Assembly: GCF_003184185.1 (NCBI RefSeq)
Contig: NZ_QHJG01000026.1
Span: 1 to 64,000, forward strand
Reading direction: 5' to 3'
Origin: Legionella qingyii
GTDB taxonomy: Bacteria; Pseudomonadota; Gammaproteobacteria; Legionellales; Legionellaceae
DNA length: 64,000 bases
In this document: piece after piece, positions 54,460 through 63,778 of the stretch
Layout: each line of letters begins with the position of its first letter
Numbering within the stretch: the first letter of the stretch is position 1
Translations under genes and position numbers: made by a program
Notes under the pieces: model-generated
What the model saw: only the letters and a program-made list of their open reading frames with translations
The model's database searches: none
Told to the model about the DNA's origin: nothing

Positions 54460-56085
54460 TTAGAGTAAAATTCGTCTTATATCACTTAAGCAATCGCAAA
54501 TAAAACGAGTAAAACGCGCCGCCTCAGCCCCATCTATAACACGATGATCATAAGAGAGAGACAAAGGCAGCATTAACCTTGGTTGGAAGGTACCATTTTC
54601 ATAGACGGGTTTTATTTCCGAGCGAGATAATCCAAGGATAGCTACTTCAGGACTATTCACTATAGGTGTAAATGCTGTACCACCAATTCCACCTAAGCTG
54701 GAAATAGTAAAGCATCCTCCTGACATATCTGTTGGCATTAAGCCTTTATCTCGGGCTTTGGTACTTAAACGTGTCATTTCAGCCGCAATTTCAGCAACAG
54801 TTAACTTATCGACATTTTTGATAACAGGGACAACCAAACCGTTCGGTGTTTCTACAGCAATACCTATATTGCAATATTTTTTATAAATAAGATTGGCGCC
54901 AGTGGCATCTAAAGATGCATTAAATTGAGGGAATGTTTTTAATGCTTTACTGACTACGGCACAAACGAATGCCAGCAATGTCAGTTTATATCCTTTTTCT
55001 TTAGCATGCTCTGATTCAGATTTCCTGAATGCTTCAACATTGGTAATGTCTGCTGCATCAAACTGGGTGACATGAGGGATTGTTATCCAAGATCGATGAA
55101 CATTAACTCCAGTAAGCCTTTTAATTTTATTAAGTGGCTTGGTTTCAATGTCACCAAATTGAGAAAAGTCAATTACGGGGTTAGGTGGAATGCCAAAAGA
55201 ACCTTGATTTGGTTGTTCGCTAAGACGCCTTTTCACATAAGCTTGTACATCTTCTTTAGTAATACGATCTTTACGACCACTACCTTTAACTTCCGCCAGA
55301 TTCACACCAAATTCTCGAGCTAAGCGTCTTACTGCAGGGCCTGCAGCAATTAATTTTGAAGAATCTACTTGCTCAGTAAGAACTGGTTGCTGGGAAGTTG
55401 CTTCGATTTTATTAAACTCTATTGCGCTTGATGTTTCAGGAGAACTTGCTGGCTTCTGCTCAGCTGCAGGCGCTATTTTTTCTTCCGCTTGCGAGCCATT
55501 TTCTGTAGCAACTAAAAGAATCAAATCACCTTCAGATACCTTATCACCTACTTTAACATTTAGTTTAGTAACTTTTCCTGATACCGGTGAAGGAATCTCC
55601 ATACTGGCTTTATCTGATTCCAAAGTAATGAGTGGGGTATCCACCTCAATTTGCTCCCCAACTTCAACCATTACCTCAATCACGTCAACATGGCTTGCGC
55701 CACCTATATCGGGAATTTTAACTTCCTTTACCTGTTCAGATTTCTTTTCTTGTGAAACCATAGGCTCATTTTTCTCAACATTGACAGGTTCTATTTTAGA
55801 AGCTTGAGCTTGAATTTCATTTTCTTTTTCAATATTCGCTTTTTCTTCAATTGTGGCAAAAAGAATCACATCACCTTCAGATACTTTATCACCTACTTTA
55901 ATATTCAGTTTTGTGACTTTCCCAGCAACTGGAGAAGGAATTTCCATGCTAGCTTTATCTGATTCTAAAGTAACGAGTGGAGTATCAACTTCTACTTGAT
56001 CTCCTACTTGAACCATTATTTCAATCACATCAACCTGAGTCGCTCCACCAATATCAGGAATCTTAACTTCTATTTCGTTTGACAT
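54460..56085 (-). CDS. aceF: Dihydrolipoamide acetyltransferase, E2
   Basis: A 541-residue core subunit of pyruvate dehydrogenase. The ATG at 56085 follows GAGGAA. It has two N-terminal lipoyl domains (Lys in ESDKASMEIPSPV, twice), a flexible Ala/Pro/Glu linker, a subunit-binding domain (RRLAREFGVNLAEVKGSG) and the catalytic domain with SYDHRVIDG. The lipoyl domains are very similar, suggesting recent duplication or gene conversion; E. coli has three. Operon with aceE upstream and lpd downstream. Confidence 0.96.
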   Translation of the reverse strand: MSNEIEVKIPDIGGATQVDVIEIMVQVGDQVEVDTPLVTLESDKASMEIPSPVAGKVTKLNIKVGDKVSEGDVILFATIEEKANIEKENEIQAQASKIEPVNVEKNEPMVSQEKKSEQVKEVKIPDIGGASHVDVIEVMVEVGEQIEVDTPLITLESDKASMEIPSPVSGKVTKLNVKVGDKVSEGDLILLVATENGSQAEEKIAPAAEQKPASSPETSSAIEFNKIEATSQQPVLTEQVDSSKLIAAGPAVRRLAREFGVNLAEVKGSGRKDRITKEDVQAYVKRRLSEQPNQGSFGIPPNPVIDFSQFGDIETKPLNKIKRLTGVNVHRSWITIPHVTQFDAADITNVEAFRKSESEHAKEKGYKLTLLAFVCAVVSKALKTFPQFNASLDATGANLIYKKYCNIGIAVETPNGLVVPVIKNVDKLTVAEIAAEMTRLSTKARDKGLMPTDMSGGCFTISSLGGIGGTAFTPIVNSPEVAILGLSRSEIKPVYENGTFQPRLMLPLSLSYDHRVIDGAEAARFTRFICDCLSDIRRILL

Positions 56086-56126
56086 GTCTTTCCTCAAAAG
56101 GTTACTCAGTGTATTCAAATCATGAC

Positions 56127-56170
56127 TGTGTTGGAAACATACCTAAGCGATTACTGTATGTTCCAATACA
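56127..56170 (-). promoter_or_regulatory. Hairpin in the aceE-aceF intergenic region
   Basis: TGTGTTGGAAACATAC (56127-56142) pairs with GTATGTTCCAATACA (56156-56170) with one bulge and one wobble and a 13-nt loop. There is no T tract, so it is more likely a mRNA processing or stability element than a terminator, and may tune E1 versus E2 expression. Confidence 0.5.
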
Positions 56171-56211
56171 ATCACAACCTGGATTACTAAGCCTACTATA
56201 TACTTTTAATT

Positions 56212-58875
56212 CTAATGATTAACCGGATTTAATTTATCAGGATTAATGTTATAGCGCTTCATGGCATCCACAACTTTGGATTTATCGATACTGCCCTCAG
56301 CGACTAAAGCATTCAATGCCGCTAGAACGATAAATTTAGCATCTACTTCAAAGAAATGACGTAAACGTTCTCTCGTATCACTTCTTCCATAACCATCAGT
56401 ACCCAAAGTTATATAGTGATTAGGTACAAACGGTCTAATTTGATCTGCATAAATTCTTAAATAATCTGTTGCAGCAATCACAGGTCCTGGTCTACCTTCT
56501 AATTGAGTTGTAACATAACTTTTTTGTTCCTTTTCCTTAGGATGCATTGCATTATAGCGTTCCACAGCTAAACCATCCCTTCTTAATTCATTAAAGCTTG
56601 TAACACTCCAAATATCTGCAGTCACACCATAATCATCTTTTAACATTTGTGCTGCTTTAATTACTTCACGCAGAATGGTACCACTTCCCATTAGCTGTAC
56701 ATGTTGTTTCGATTTCTTCTTGGTTTCTTGCAATACATACATTCCTTTAATGATTCCCTCTTCAACCCCTTTTGGCATATCTGGATGCATGTAGTTTTCA
56801 TTCATTACTGTAATGTAATAAAAAATATTTTCCTGCTTCTCATACATACGATACAAACCGTTTTGAATGATCACAGCAAGTTCATAAGCATAAGTAGGAT
56901 CATAAGAGACACAATTTGGAATTGTTGAAGCGTATAAATGACTATGTCCATCTTGATGTTGTAACCCTTCGCCAGCAAGTGTTGTTCGTCCAGCAGTTCC
57001 GCCTAATAGAAATCCTCTGGCCTGCATATCCCCTGCAGCCCATGCCAAATCGCCAATACGTTGAAATCCAAACATTGAATAATAAATATAAAATGGGATC
57101 ATAGCCAATTTGTTCGAACTGTAAGAGGTCGCTGCGGCAATCCACGAGCAAAAAGCTCCTGCCTCATTAATTCCTTCCTCAAGAATTTGTCCATCTTTTG
57201 CTTCACGATAAAACATGACTTGTTCATGATCTACCGGTGTATAAAGTTGACCAACTGGAGAATAAATACCGATTTGTCTAAATAAACCTTCCATCCCAAA
57301 AGTTCTACATTCATCAGGAACGATTGGAACGATACGTGAACCGATTTCCTTACTTCTCAACAAGGTTGAAAGAATACGCACAAATGCCATCGTTGTTGAA
57401 ATTTCACGGTCACCTAACCCTTTGGTAACTGCTGAAAACTCAGCTAGGTCAGGAGCCTTTAGAGGATCAACTTTGGTAGTGCGTGAGGGCAAATACCCGC
57501 CCAACATTTCTCTTTGTTTTTTAATATATTTAATTTCGGGACTATCATCTGCAGGTTTATAAAATGGTATTTCTGCAATTTGGTCATCACTGATAGGAAT
57601 ACTAAATCGATCTCTGAATGCCTTCAGTTGATCCACAGTCATCTTCTTTTGCTGGTGGGTAATATTTTGACCTTCACCAGCTGCTCCCATTCCATAGCCT
57701 TTAATTGTTTTTGCTAAAATAACCGTTGGCGATCCTTTATGTTCCACAGCTTTAGCATAGGCAGCATAAACTTTTTGAGGATCATGGCCACCTCGATTCA
57801 ATCTCCAGATTTCTTCATCTGAATAATTCTCGACCATTTTCTTTAATTCTGGATATTCATTAAAGAAATGTTGTCGGACATAGGCACCATTATTTGCTTT
57901 GTAAGCTTGATAGTCACCATCAACACACTCTTCCATGCGTTTTTGCAACCAGCCATCCTTATCACGCGCAAGCAATGGATCCCAGCGTCCACCCCAAATG
58001 ACTTTAATTACATTCCAACCGGCACCACGGAATAATCCTTCTAGTTCTTGAATAATTTTGCCATTGCCACGTACTGGGCCATCAAGTCGCTGTAAATTAC
58101 AATTCACAACAAAAATAAGATTATCAAGTTTTTCTCGTGCGGCAATGCTTAAAGCCCCTACTGACTCAGGCTCATCCATTTCACCATCACCAAGAAATGC
58201 CCATACTTTTCTATTTTCGTTATTAATTAACCCTCGATTTTCTAGATATTTTAAAAATCGGGCTTGATAAATAGCTTGTAAAGGGCCTAATCCCATAGAT
58301 ACAGTAGGAAATTGCCAAAACTCACTCATCAACCAAGGATGTGGGTATGAAGATAAACCATCAACCTCTACTTCTTGTCTGAATTTACTTAATTGCTCTT
58401 CTGTCAGTCGTCCCTCAAGGAAGGCACGTGCGTAAATACCGGGGGAAGAATGACCTTGGATATATAGTAAATCACCGCCATGCTCACCATTTGGTCCTTT
58501 AAAAAAGTAATTAAAACCTGTTTCATACAAAGTAGATGATGAAGCATAAGAGGCAATATGTCCACCTAGTTCAGGAGCATATTTTCCTGCACGCAATACC
58601 ATTGCCACAGCATTCCAACGAATCAATGCGCTAATCCGTTTGCCAATACCTTCATCGGGAGGTATTTGCTTTTCTTCATGCAAATTAATGGTATTTCTGT
58701 AAGGTGTATTAATTGAACTGGCTAAGTTGACCCCTTCCGCATTCGCTTTATTAAGAAGCTGTTTTAAAAGAAAAGCTCCTCGTTGGGGACCATCATTGAT
58801 TAATACAGCTTGCAGGGCATCCAGCCATTCACGTGTTTCTATAGGATCCAAATCTAAATTATTTTCATTTGCCAT
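56212..58875 (-). CDS. aceE: Pyruvate dehydrogenase E1 component
   Basis: An 887-residue thiamine-diphosphate enzyme that decarboxylates pyruvate. The TPP motif is FLGDGEMDEPESVG...NLIFVVNCN; HSSPGIYARAFLEGRL and the late GTDGYGRSDTRERLRHFFEVD block match homodimeric E1. GGGGAA precedes the ATG at 58875. First gene of the lpd-containing operon, with a Cys-rich lipoprotein gene 27 bp upstream on the same strand. Confidence 0.97.
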   Translation of the reverse strand: MANENNLDLDPIETREWLDALQAVLINDGPQRGAFLLKQLLNKANAEGVNLASSINTPYRNTINLHEEKQIPPDEGIGKRISALIRWNAVAMVLRAGKYAPELGGHIASYASSSTLYETGFNYFFKGPNGEHGGDLLYIQGHSSPGIYARAFLEGRLTEEQLSKFRQEVEVDGLSSYPHPWLMSEFWQFPTVSMGLGPLQAIYQARFLKYLENRGLINNENRKVWAFLGDGEMDEPESVGALSIAAREKLDNLIFVVNCNLQRLDGPVRGNGKIIQELEGLFRGAGWNVIKVIWGGRWDPLLARDKDGWLQKRMEECVDGDYQAYKANNGAYVRQHFFNEYPELKKMVENYSDEEIWRLNRGGHDPQKVYAAYAKAVEHKGSPTVILAKTIKGYGMGAAGEGQNITHQQKKMTVDQLKAFRDRFSIPISDDQIAEIPFYKPADDSPEIKYIKKQREMLGGYLPSRTTKVDPLKAPDLAEFSAVTKGLGDREISTTMAFVRILSTLLRSKEIGSRIVPIVPDECRTFGMEGLFRQIGIYSPVGQLYTPVDHEQVMFYREAKDGQILEEGINEAGAFCSWIAAATSYSSNKLAMIPFYIYYSMFGFQRIGDLAWAAGDMQARGFLLGGTAGRTTLAGEGLQHQDGHSHLYASTIPNCVSYDPTYAYELAVIIQNGLYRMYEKQENIFYYITVMNENYMHPDMPKGVEEGIIKGMYVLQETKKKSKQHVQLMGSGTILREVIKAAQMLKDDYGVTADIWSVTSFNELRRDGLAVERYNAMHPKEKEQKSYVTTQLEGRPGPVIAATDYLRIYADQIRPFVPNHYITLGTDGYGRSDTRERLRHFFEVDAKFIVLAALNALVAEGSIDKSKVVDAMKRYNINPDKLNPVNH

Positions 58876-58902
58876 GAAAGTGTTCCCCGAAATCTATTAA
58901 AC

Positions 58903-59286
58903 TCAATAAGGTACAGCTTGTAATTTTTTTGGAATTACACCCGTGCAACCTTTCTTACAAATTGTGAAATCTGATAAGCAATCACATGTTACTTTGCGGC
59001 ATTGTAGTGGATCGCGGTAAGAATTCAACTCACGCATCACCTTTTTGCCTTCAACTTTCCGCTCATGCACATATTTTGCAAAATTTTTTTCTGCTTCCCT
59101 TTGAGATGCATGGGAACATGTTGAGCAATTATTAACACAATTTTGTCTACAAAAATCAAAATGTTGCACACAAGTCCTATTACATTGTTCTAATGTTTGG
59201 CCTTTTAGTGCATTTTGTTGCAATCCATGACAACCGCCAAGCAGTAATATTATAGTGCAACAAACTAGCCGCAAAAAAGAATTCAT
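58903..59286 (-). CDS. Cys-rich lipoprotein
   Basis: A 127-residue lipoprotein. The start is the ATG at 59286; the signal peptide ends in the lipobox LLGGC. The mature part contains about eleven Cys residues, many as CxxxC pairs (CNRTC, CRQNC, CSTC and CRKVTCDC), suggesting disulfides or a metal site. It is encoded between ampE and aceE on the same strand. I recognise no family. Confidence 0.7.
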   Translation of the reverse strand: MNSFLRLVCCTIILLLGGCHGLQQNALKGQTLEQCNRTCVQHFDFCRQNCVNNCSTCSHASQREAEKNFAKYVHERKVEGKKVMRELNSYRDPLQCRKVTCDCLSDFTICKKGCTGVIPKKLQAVPY

Positions 59287-59352
59287 ATAGATAATATCCA
59301 CAAAATTATTATGTAGCTTAACTACGTTAGCTCAATACCACTGTTAACTCAT

Positions 59353-60102
59353 CTACAACCAGGTAATTAATGTAAATAAAGCAATAAAAACCAACATAAC
59401 AATAATTGCATGTTCAACCAATCCCTCTGCTACTGGCATAGGAATTTCTTCTGTTTCATTTGTTTTAACTGCTTGTAATCCACATTCACGTAACATGTCA
59501 CTATTTACATCAGGTTTAGCAAGAAAGTAACTGGCGAATAAAGAAAAACCTCGTTGGAAATTTCCCACAAGTAAAAAAAGTAATACGGTTATGCGAGCAG
59601 GAATCCATTCTAGCAAATCAGTAATTTCATTTGCTTGCTCACCGACGAAATGAATATCACGACATAAAGTAATCAATCGGTATGCCAATGCGCCAATAGG
59701 CCCAGCGATGATATACCAAAATACAAGAGAAAATAATTGTCTATTGACTAAAATAAAATAGTCCCCTACGAGCTCTTGGTTGCTCTTGACTTCTGATTGT
59801 ACTATTGGATAAAAAAGATTTTGAGGGCCAAGGCAATAAAAGAAAATCACCAAACTTAAAAGAAATCCCATCAAACCAAATACTATAGGATGCAGTAATA
59901 GATAAATGATGGATACAAGCAGTAAAATAGGCACTATCATTAACGCCAAGAGCGCCCATGGATTATTAAGAACACTATGCTTATCGCCTACATTTTTGAT
60001 TTTTTGACAATAATCTGAAAACCAATAAAATCGCTGGTAGGAAATAGAGTGAATCAAAAAACGTTCACTTAATAAACACAATAATATTACTAATAATTTC
60101 AT
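59353..60102 (-). CDS. ampE: AmpE-like membrane protein
   Basis: A 249-residue inner-membrane protein of the AmpE/CobD-like family. The N-terminus reads LLVILLCLLSERFL with a following Tyr-rich loop. Four membrane segments and the conserved FFYCLGPQNLF and AGPIGALAYRLI are visible. AmpE has been linked to beta-lactamase induction (ampD-ampE). The pdh operon lies downstream, as in E. coli. It starts 3 bp after the Kef-type antiporter gene. Confidence 0.82.
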   Translation of the reverse strand: MKLLVILLCLLSERFLIHSISYQRFYWFSDYCQKIKNVGDKHSVLNNPWALLALMIVPILLLVSIIYLLLHPIVFGLMGFLLSLVIFFYCLGPQNLFYPIVQSEVKSNQELVGDYFILVNRQLFSLVFWYIIAGPIGALAYRLITLCRDIHFVGEQANEITDLLEWIPARITVLLFLLVGNFQRGFSLFASYFLAKPDVNSDMLRECGLQAVKTNETEEIPMPVAEGLVEHAIIVMLVFIALFTLITWL

Positions 60103-60105
60103 TAT

Positions 60106-61278
60106 TTAATCCTTACGCATTTTATCAGAGAATGCTATGGGGGTTGGGTATTTCAATACAACAAAATAGGATGACACGATAAAGGTTAAAATAGTAGTTG
60201 CTTGAATTAAATTTGAAGCTTTATCCGAAATAAGCTGAGTGCTTAAAGCAATGCTAGCTACAAGCAATGAAAACTCACTCGCTTGTCCTAAACGAATACC
60301 CACCTCTTTCGCAACATGTTTTTTTTCGCCAGATTTTCCAAGAAGCAAATAAAATAAAACCGGTTTAAACAGCAACACTAAAGCAGATAAAATAAGCGCA
60401 GGAATTACAACTTGCTGGGCCAAACCAAAGTTAAAAGTTGCCCCAATTGAAAAGAAAAACATAACCAGGAAAAAATCCCTTAAAGGCTTGAGGCTCTCTG
60501 CAATAAAAAGGGAAATTGGGCTTGCTGCCAACGCAACTCCAGCAATAAAAGCACCAATATCTTCTGAAAGACCCATCTTTTGCGCAAGAACAGACAAACC
60601 CAGGCACCAGCCAATTGATAATAAAAATACATATTCCTGAGTTCTGTCAAAACGAGCCAGTAACCGTATTAAAACATATTTCTCAAAAGCAAAAGCAAAA
60701 AGACACAATGCAGGTAAATTAATCCCTACTAAAATAATATCATCAATGGAAAAACCACCCGTTTGTTGAGCGCCATTAATTAAGATCAGTACAATGATTG
60801 CAATGACGTCCTGCATAAGCAACACGCTTATCATCACTTCGCCAGTATGTTGATGGTGCAGAATAGTCGTGGGTAATAATTTCAAACCAATTATAGTGCT
60901 TGAAAACATCATTGAAGCGCCCAAAATCCATGATTCGGTCACAGTTAATCCAAAGAATCTGCCAATCCAATATGCAGTCACAGCAAACATAACAGAACTA
61001 ATTAAAGCAATCCAGGTAACTTTCTTTAACATGTGCACGAGATTTTGTGGTTGCAAATGCAATCCAAGCAGGAATAATAGGAAAACTATTCCAACATCAC
61101 CAATTTGTTTGACAATACTCACATCAGATACAAGTTTTAGACCCCATGGTCCAAATACTGCGCCGAGAAGGATATACGCAACCAGCAAAGATTGTTTGGT
61201 ATAAAGAACCAGGGTTGATAAAAATGCAGCGCCTGCGAAAATTAAGAATATTGTATAAAACACAGAGCCATCATGCAT
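60106..61278 (-). CDS. Kef-type cation/proton antiporter, CPA2 family
   Basis: A 390-residue membrane protein with about 12 hydrophobic segments. Typical CPA2 stretches are VAYILLGAVFGPWGL, GIVFLLFLLGLHLQP, ILGASMMFSSTIIGLKLLP and LLMQDVIAIIVLIL, the last holding the ion-binding Asp. It lacks the C-terminal RCK/TrkA-N domain that gates KefB/KefC. GAGGT precedes the ATG at 61278. ampE starts 3 bp downstream. Likely Na+/H+ or K+/H+ exchange. Confidence 0.9.
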   Translation of the reverse strand: MHDGSVFYTIFLIFAGAAFLSTLVLYTKQSLLVAYILLGAVFGPWGLKLVSDVSIVKQIGDVGIVFLLFLLGLHLQPQNLVHMLKKVTWIALISSVMFAVTAYWIGRFFGLTVTESWILGASMMFSSTIIGLKLLPTTILHHQHTGEVMISVLLMQDVIAIIVLILINGAQQTGGFSIDDIILVGINLPALCLFAFAFEKYVLIRLLARFDRTQEYVFLLSIGWCLGLSVLAQKMGLSEDIGAFIAGVALAASPISLFIAESLKPLRDFFLVMFFFSIGATFNFGLAQQVVIPALILSALVLLFKPVLFYLLLGKSGEKKHVAKEVGIRLGQASEFSLLVASIALSTQLISDKASNLIQATTILTFIVSSYFVVLKYPTPIAFSDKMRKD

Positions 61279-61503
61279 TGATTTTGTACCTCAATATTAA
61301 AATAAAACCGACTTTAATTAAAAAAAAACTGTAAGCCTGAATAAGCGCAAAAAAACAAGAAGTTGAATACAAATAAAGAGCGTATACTGTGCTTTTACCC
61401 AAGGCTACAATTTTATTACTATTAGTAATTCTAACGTTCTGAAAATTTGACGCAATAATTTTAACCATTAATCCATTAATTAGCTATCAATATTCAATAT
61501 GAA

Positions 61504-62352
61504 TCAAATCAAAACGGAAAAAGATCCCGTTACTCCATTAAGCGCTAATTTGTGCTTCAAACTATCGGCCATATTTTTTGAACCAAATGGACCAACCCTC
61601 ACGATATAATGTTGCTTATAGTGTTCGATATAAACTGGAGATGGAGTGATACGTGCTAATTTATCTTTTAAGCGTTTTGCTAGAATTTCGGTTGTAAAAG
61701 CACCTGCCTGAAGATAATAATGCGCCTGCCCAGCCGGTCCCATTAATGTTTCAATTTCAACAGGTGCAGTTCCTTTCGGAAAGACTCCTAGTTTTAAAGC
61801 CGCAGCATAGGATAAATCGATAATTCTATCAGAATGAAATGGCCCTCGATCATTTACTTTAACAATTGCAACTTTTCCATTATTCAAATTTTTAACTTTT
61901 ACATAAGTAGGTAAAGGTAAGGTCTTATGTGCAGCAGACATCACATACATATCATAAGGCTCACCACTTGAAGTTCTTTGTTTGTGGAATTTTGTTCCAT
62001 ACCAGGAAGCAATCCCCCTTGCTTTATATCCCGTTGAACTCCTCATCACTTGATATGAGCGACCATCAACAGAATATTCTGATATGTTGCCATATCGACT
62101 TAAAGGTTCCTTGGCGGGCACAGGTTCCTTAAAACTGATATGCCTCAATTTAGTGGGTGCTCCATCTTGAACTTGAGTATATCGATTCCCTTTGTTCTTA
62201 TAACGATTATATATGGAATTATTGGAATTCTTATTATTTTGAGTTACTTGTCGTGTAGGCTGCTTTGTTTTTGATGATGCAGAATCAAGAGACTGATTTG
62301 TAGTTTGACAACCTGCTAATATAATCGTCACGGCAATAAGTATCTTTCGCAT
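61504..62352 (-). CDS. rlpA: RlpA septal lytic transglycosylase lipoprotein with SPOR domain
   Basis: A 282-residue lipoprotein; lipobox IILAGC at the N-terminus, then a basic Asn/Gln-rich linker. The double-psi beta-barrel domain has GIASWYGTKFHKQRTSSGE, the KVNDRGPFHSDRIIDLSYAAA block with catalytic Asp, and the C-terminal 75 residues form a SPOR domain (YYLQAGAF, YIVRVGPFGS). RlpA cleaves denuded glycans at the division site. Divergent from dacA, as is common. Confidence 0.92.
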   Translation of the reverse strand: MRKILIAVTIILAGCQTTNQSLDSASSKTKQPTRQVTQNNKNSNNSIYNRYKNKGNRYTQVQDGAPTKLRHISFKEPVPAKEPLSRYGNISEYSVDGRSYQVMRSSTGYKARGIASWYGTKFHKQRTSSGEPYDMYVMSAAHKTLPLPTYVKVKNLNNGKVAIVKVNDRGPFHSDRIIDLSYAAALKLGVFPKGTAPVEIETLMGPAGQAHYYLQAGAFTTEILAKRLKDKLARITPSPVYIEHYKQHYIVRVGPFGSKNMADSLKHKLALNGVTGSFSVLI

Positions 62353-62524
62353 AATTTCTAGTTTTAATTATTGTTTTCTGGCTAATATACAGAAATATCA
62401 GATAATTTCGAAGATTTATTTTATTTTGGAAAAAATTTCATTATTTTTCATCTGCTATTTTGTTGCCTGCAAAAGGCTGTGGTAGTACTATATCCACATT
62501 TTTGTAATCGGACTAGATAACAAC

Positions 62525-63760
62525 ATGACAAGAACAACGTCTATTTTATTGACAACACTGTTTATCATTACTTTATTTGTACAGTCAACTAACTCTATGG
62601 CTGAGGAAGGTACTTTACCAACAAAACCTACTGCAGATCTGGAAAGACCCTCACCTACGGTGAATAATAAACCTTTAGTTACTCCTGCAGCTCCAATGCT
62701 TAATGCCAAGGCCTACATACTGATCGATGTAAACAGTGGCAAAATTATTGCTGAGAAAAACAGTGAAGAGCGTTTGCCTCCCGCAAGCTTAACGAAAATG
62801 ATGACGTTATATGTTATATCTAATGCCCTGCATCATGAACAAATTCATCTCACTGATAACGTTCGAGTGAGTCGTGATGCCTGGAAAATAGGTGGTTCTC
62901 GCATGTTTATCAAAGAGGGCCAACAAGTTCCTGTTGAAGACCTGCTCAAAGGGATTATCGTAGACTCAGGCAATGATGCATGTGTTGCTATGGCAGAACA
63001 TGTTGGTGGCACTGAAAATTCATTCACTGATCTTATGAATCAGCAGGCTCAAAACCTTGGAATGAAAAACAGTCATTTTACTGATAGTACTGGTTTGCCT
63101 GACCCTAATCTATATACCACCGCAAAAGATTTAGCGATCCTTGGAAGAGCATTAATTGTTGATTTCCCTCAATATTATGATTGGTATAAGCAAAAATGGT
63201 TTACCTATAATGGCATTCGTCAACCCAATAGAAATCGCTTGTTATGGCGCGATAATCAAGTGGATGGTATAAAGACTGGTCATACGAATGAAGCAGGTTT
63301 TTGTCTTGTATCCTCTGCAAAACGAGACAATATGCGTTTACTTGCTGTTGTCCTTGGTGAACCAAGCGACTCTTCTCGTGCTGATGATAGTGAAAAACTA
63401 CTAAACTATGGTTTTAGATTTTTTGAAACACATCAGCTTTATAAGTCAGGACAATCAATTTCCGAGCTTCCACTTTATAAAGGGAGTGTTGATAAGATAA
63501 CTGTAGGCTTAAATGAAGATCAATACATTACTATTCCTACTGGCCAGTATCAACGTCTTAATATTTCTACTAAAGTTCCCTCATACCTGGAGGCACCAAT
63601 TAAGAAAGGTGATAAAATAGGTGATTTGGTGGTTCAATTTGATAATAACGTTGTATCAACCCGACCTCTTTATGCTTTGCAAGATGTTGAATCAGGTGGT
63701 ATTTATACTCGAACAAAAGACTCAATCCGTTTGGCTTTTAAACGCTGGTTTGGCTCTTAG
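62525..63760 (+). CDS. dacA: D-alanyl-D-alanine carboxypeptidase, PBP5/6 family
   Basis: A 411-residue periplasmic protein that trims the terminal D-Ala of peptidoglycan stem peptides. It has a signal peptide (residues 1-25), S-L-T-K in PASLTKMM, S-G-N in VDSGNDACVA and K-T-G in GIKTGHTNEAG. The C-terminal PBP5 domain and a terminal amphipathic helix (SIRLAFKRWFGS) for membrane attachment are present. ybeD follows by 18 bp. Confidence 0.95.
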   Translation: MTRTTSILLTTLFIITLFVQSTNSMAEEGTLPTKPTADLERPSPTVNNKPLVTPAAPMLNAKAYILIDVNSGKIIAEKNSEERLPPASLTKMMTLYVISNALHHEQIHLTDNVRVSRDAWKIGGSRMFIKEGQQVPVEDLLKGIIVDSGNDACVAMAEHVGGTENSFTDLMNQQAQNLGMKNSHFTDSTGLPDPNLYTTAKDLAILGRALIVDFPQYYDWYKQKWFTYNGIRQPNRNRLLWRDNQVDGIKTGHTNEAGFCLVSSAKRDNMRLLAVVLGEPSDSSRADDSEKLLNYGFRFFETHQLYKSGQSISELPLYKGSVDKITVGLNEDQYITIPTGQYQRLNISTKVPSYLEAPIKKGDKIGDLVVQFDNNVVSTRPLYALQDVESGGIYTRTKDSIRLAFKRWFGS

Positions 63761-63778
63761 GATTTATAGGGTATAAGG

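Noticed and set aside
54460..56085. Near-identical lipoyl segments as a DNA repeat or assembly duplication
   Set aside because: Two lipoyl domains are normal in E2, and the domains differ at several residues and in their linkers.
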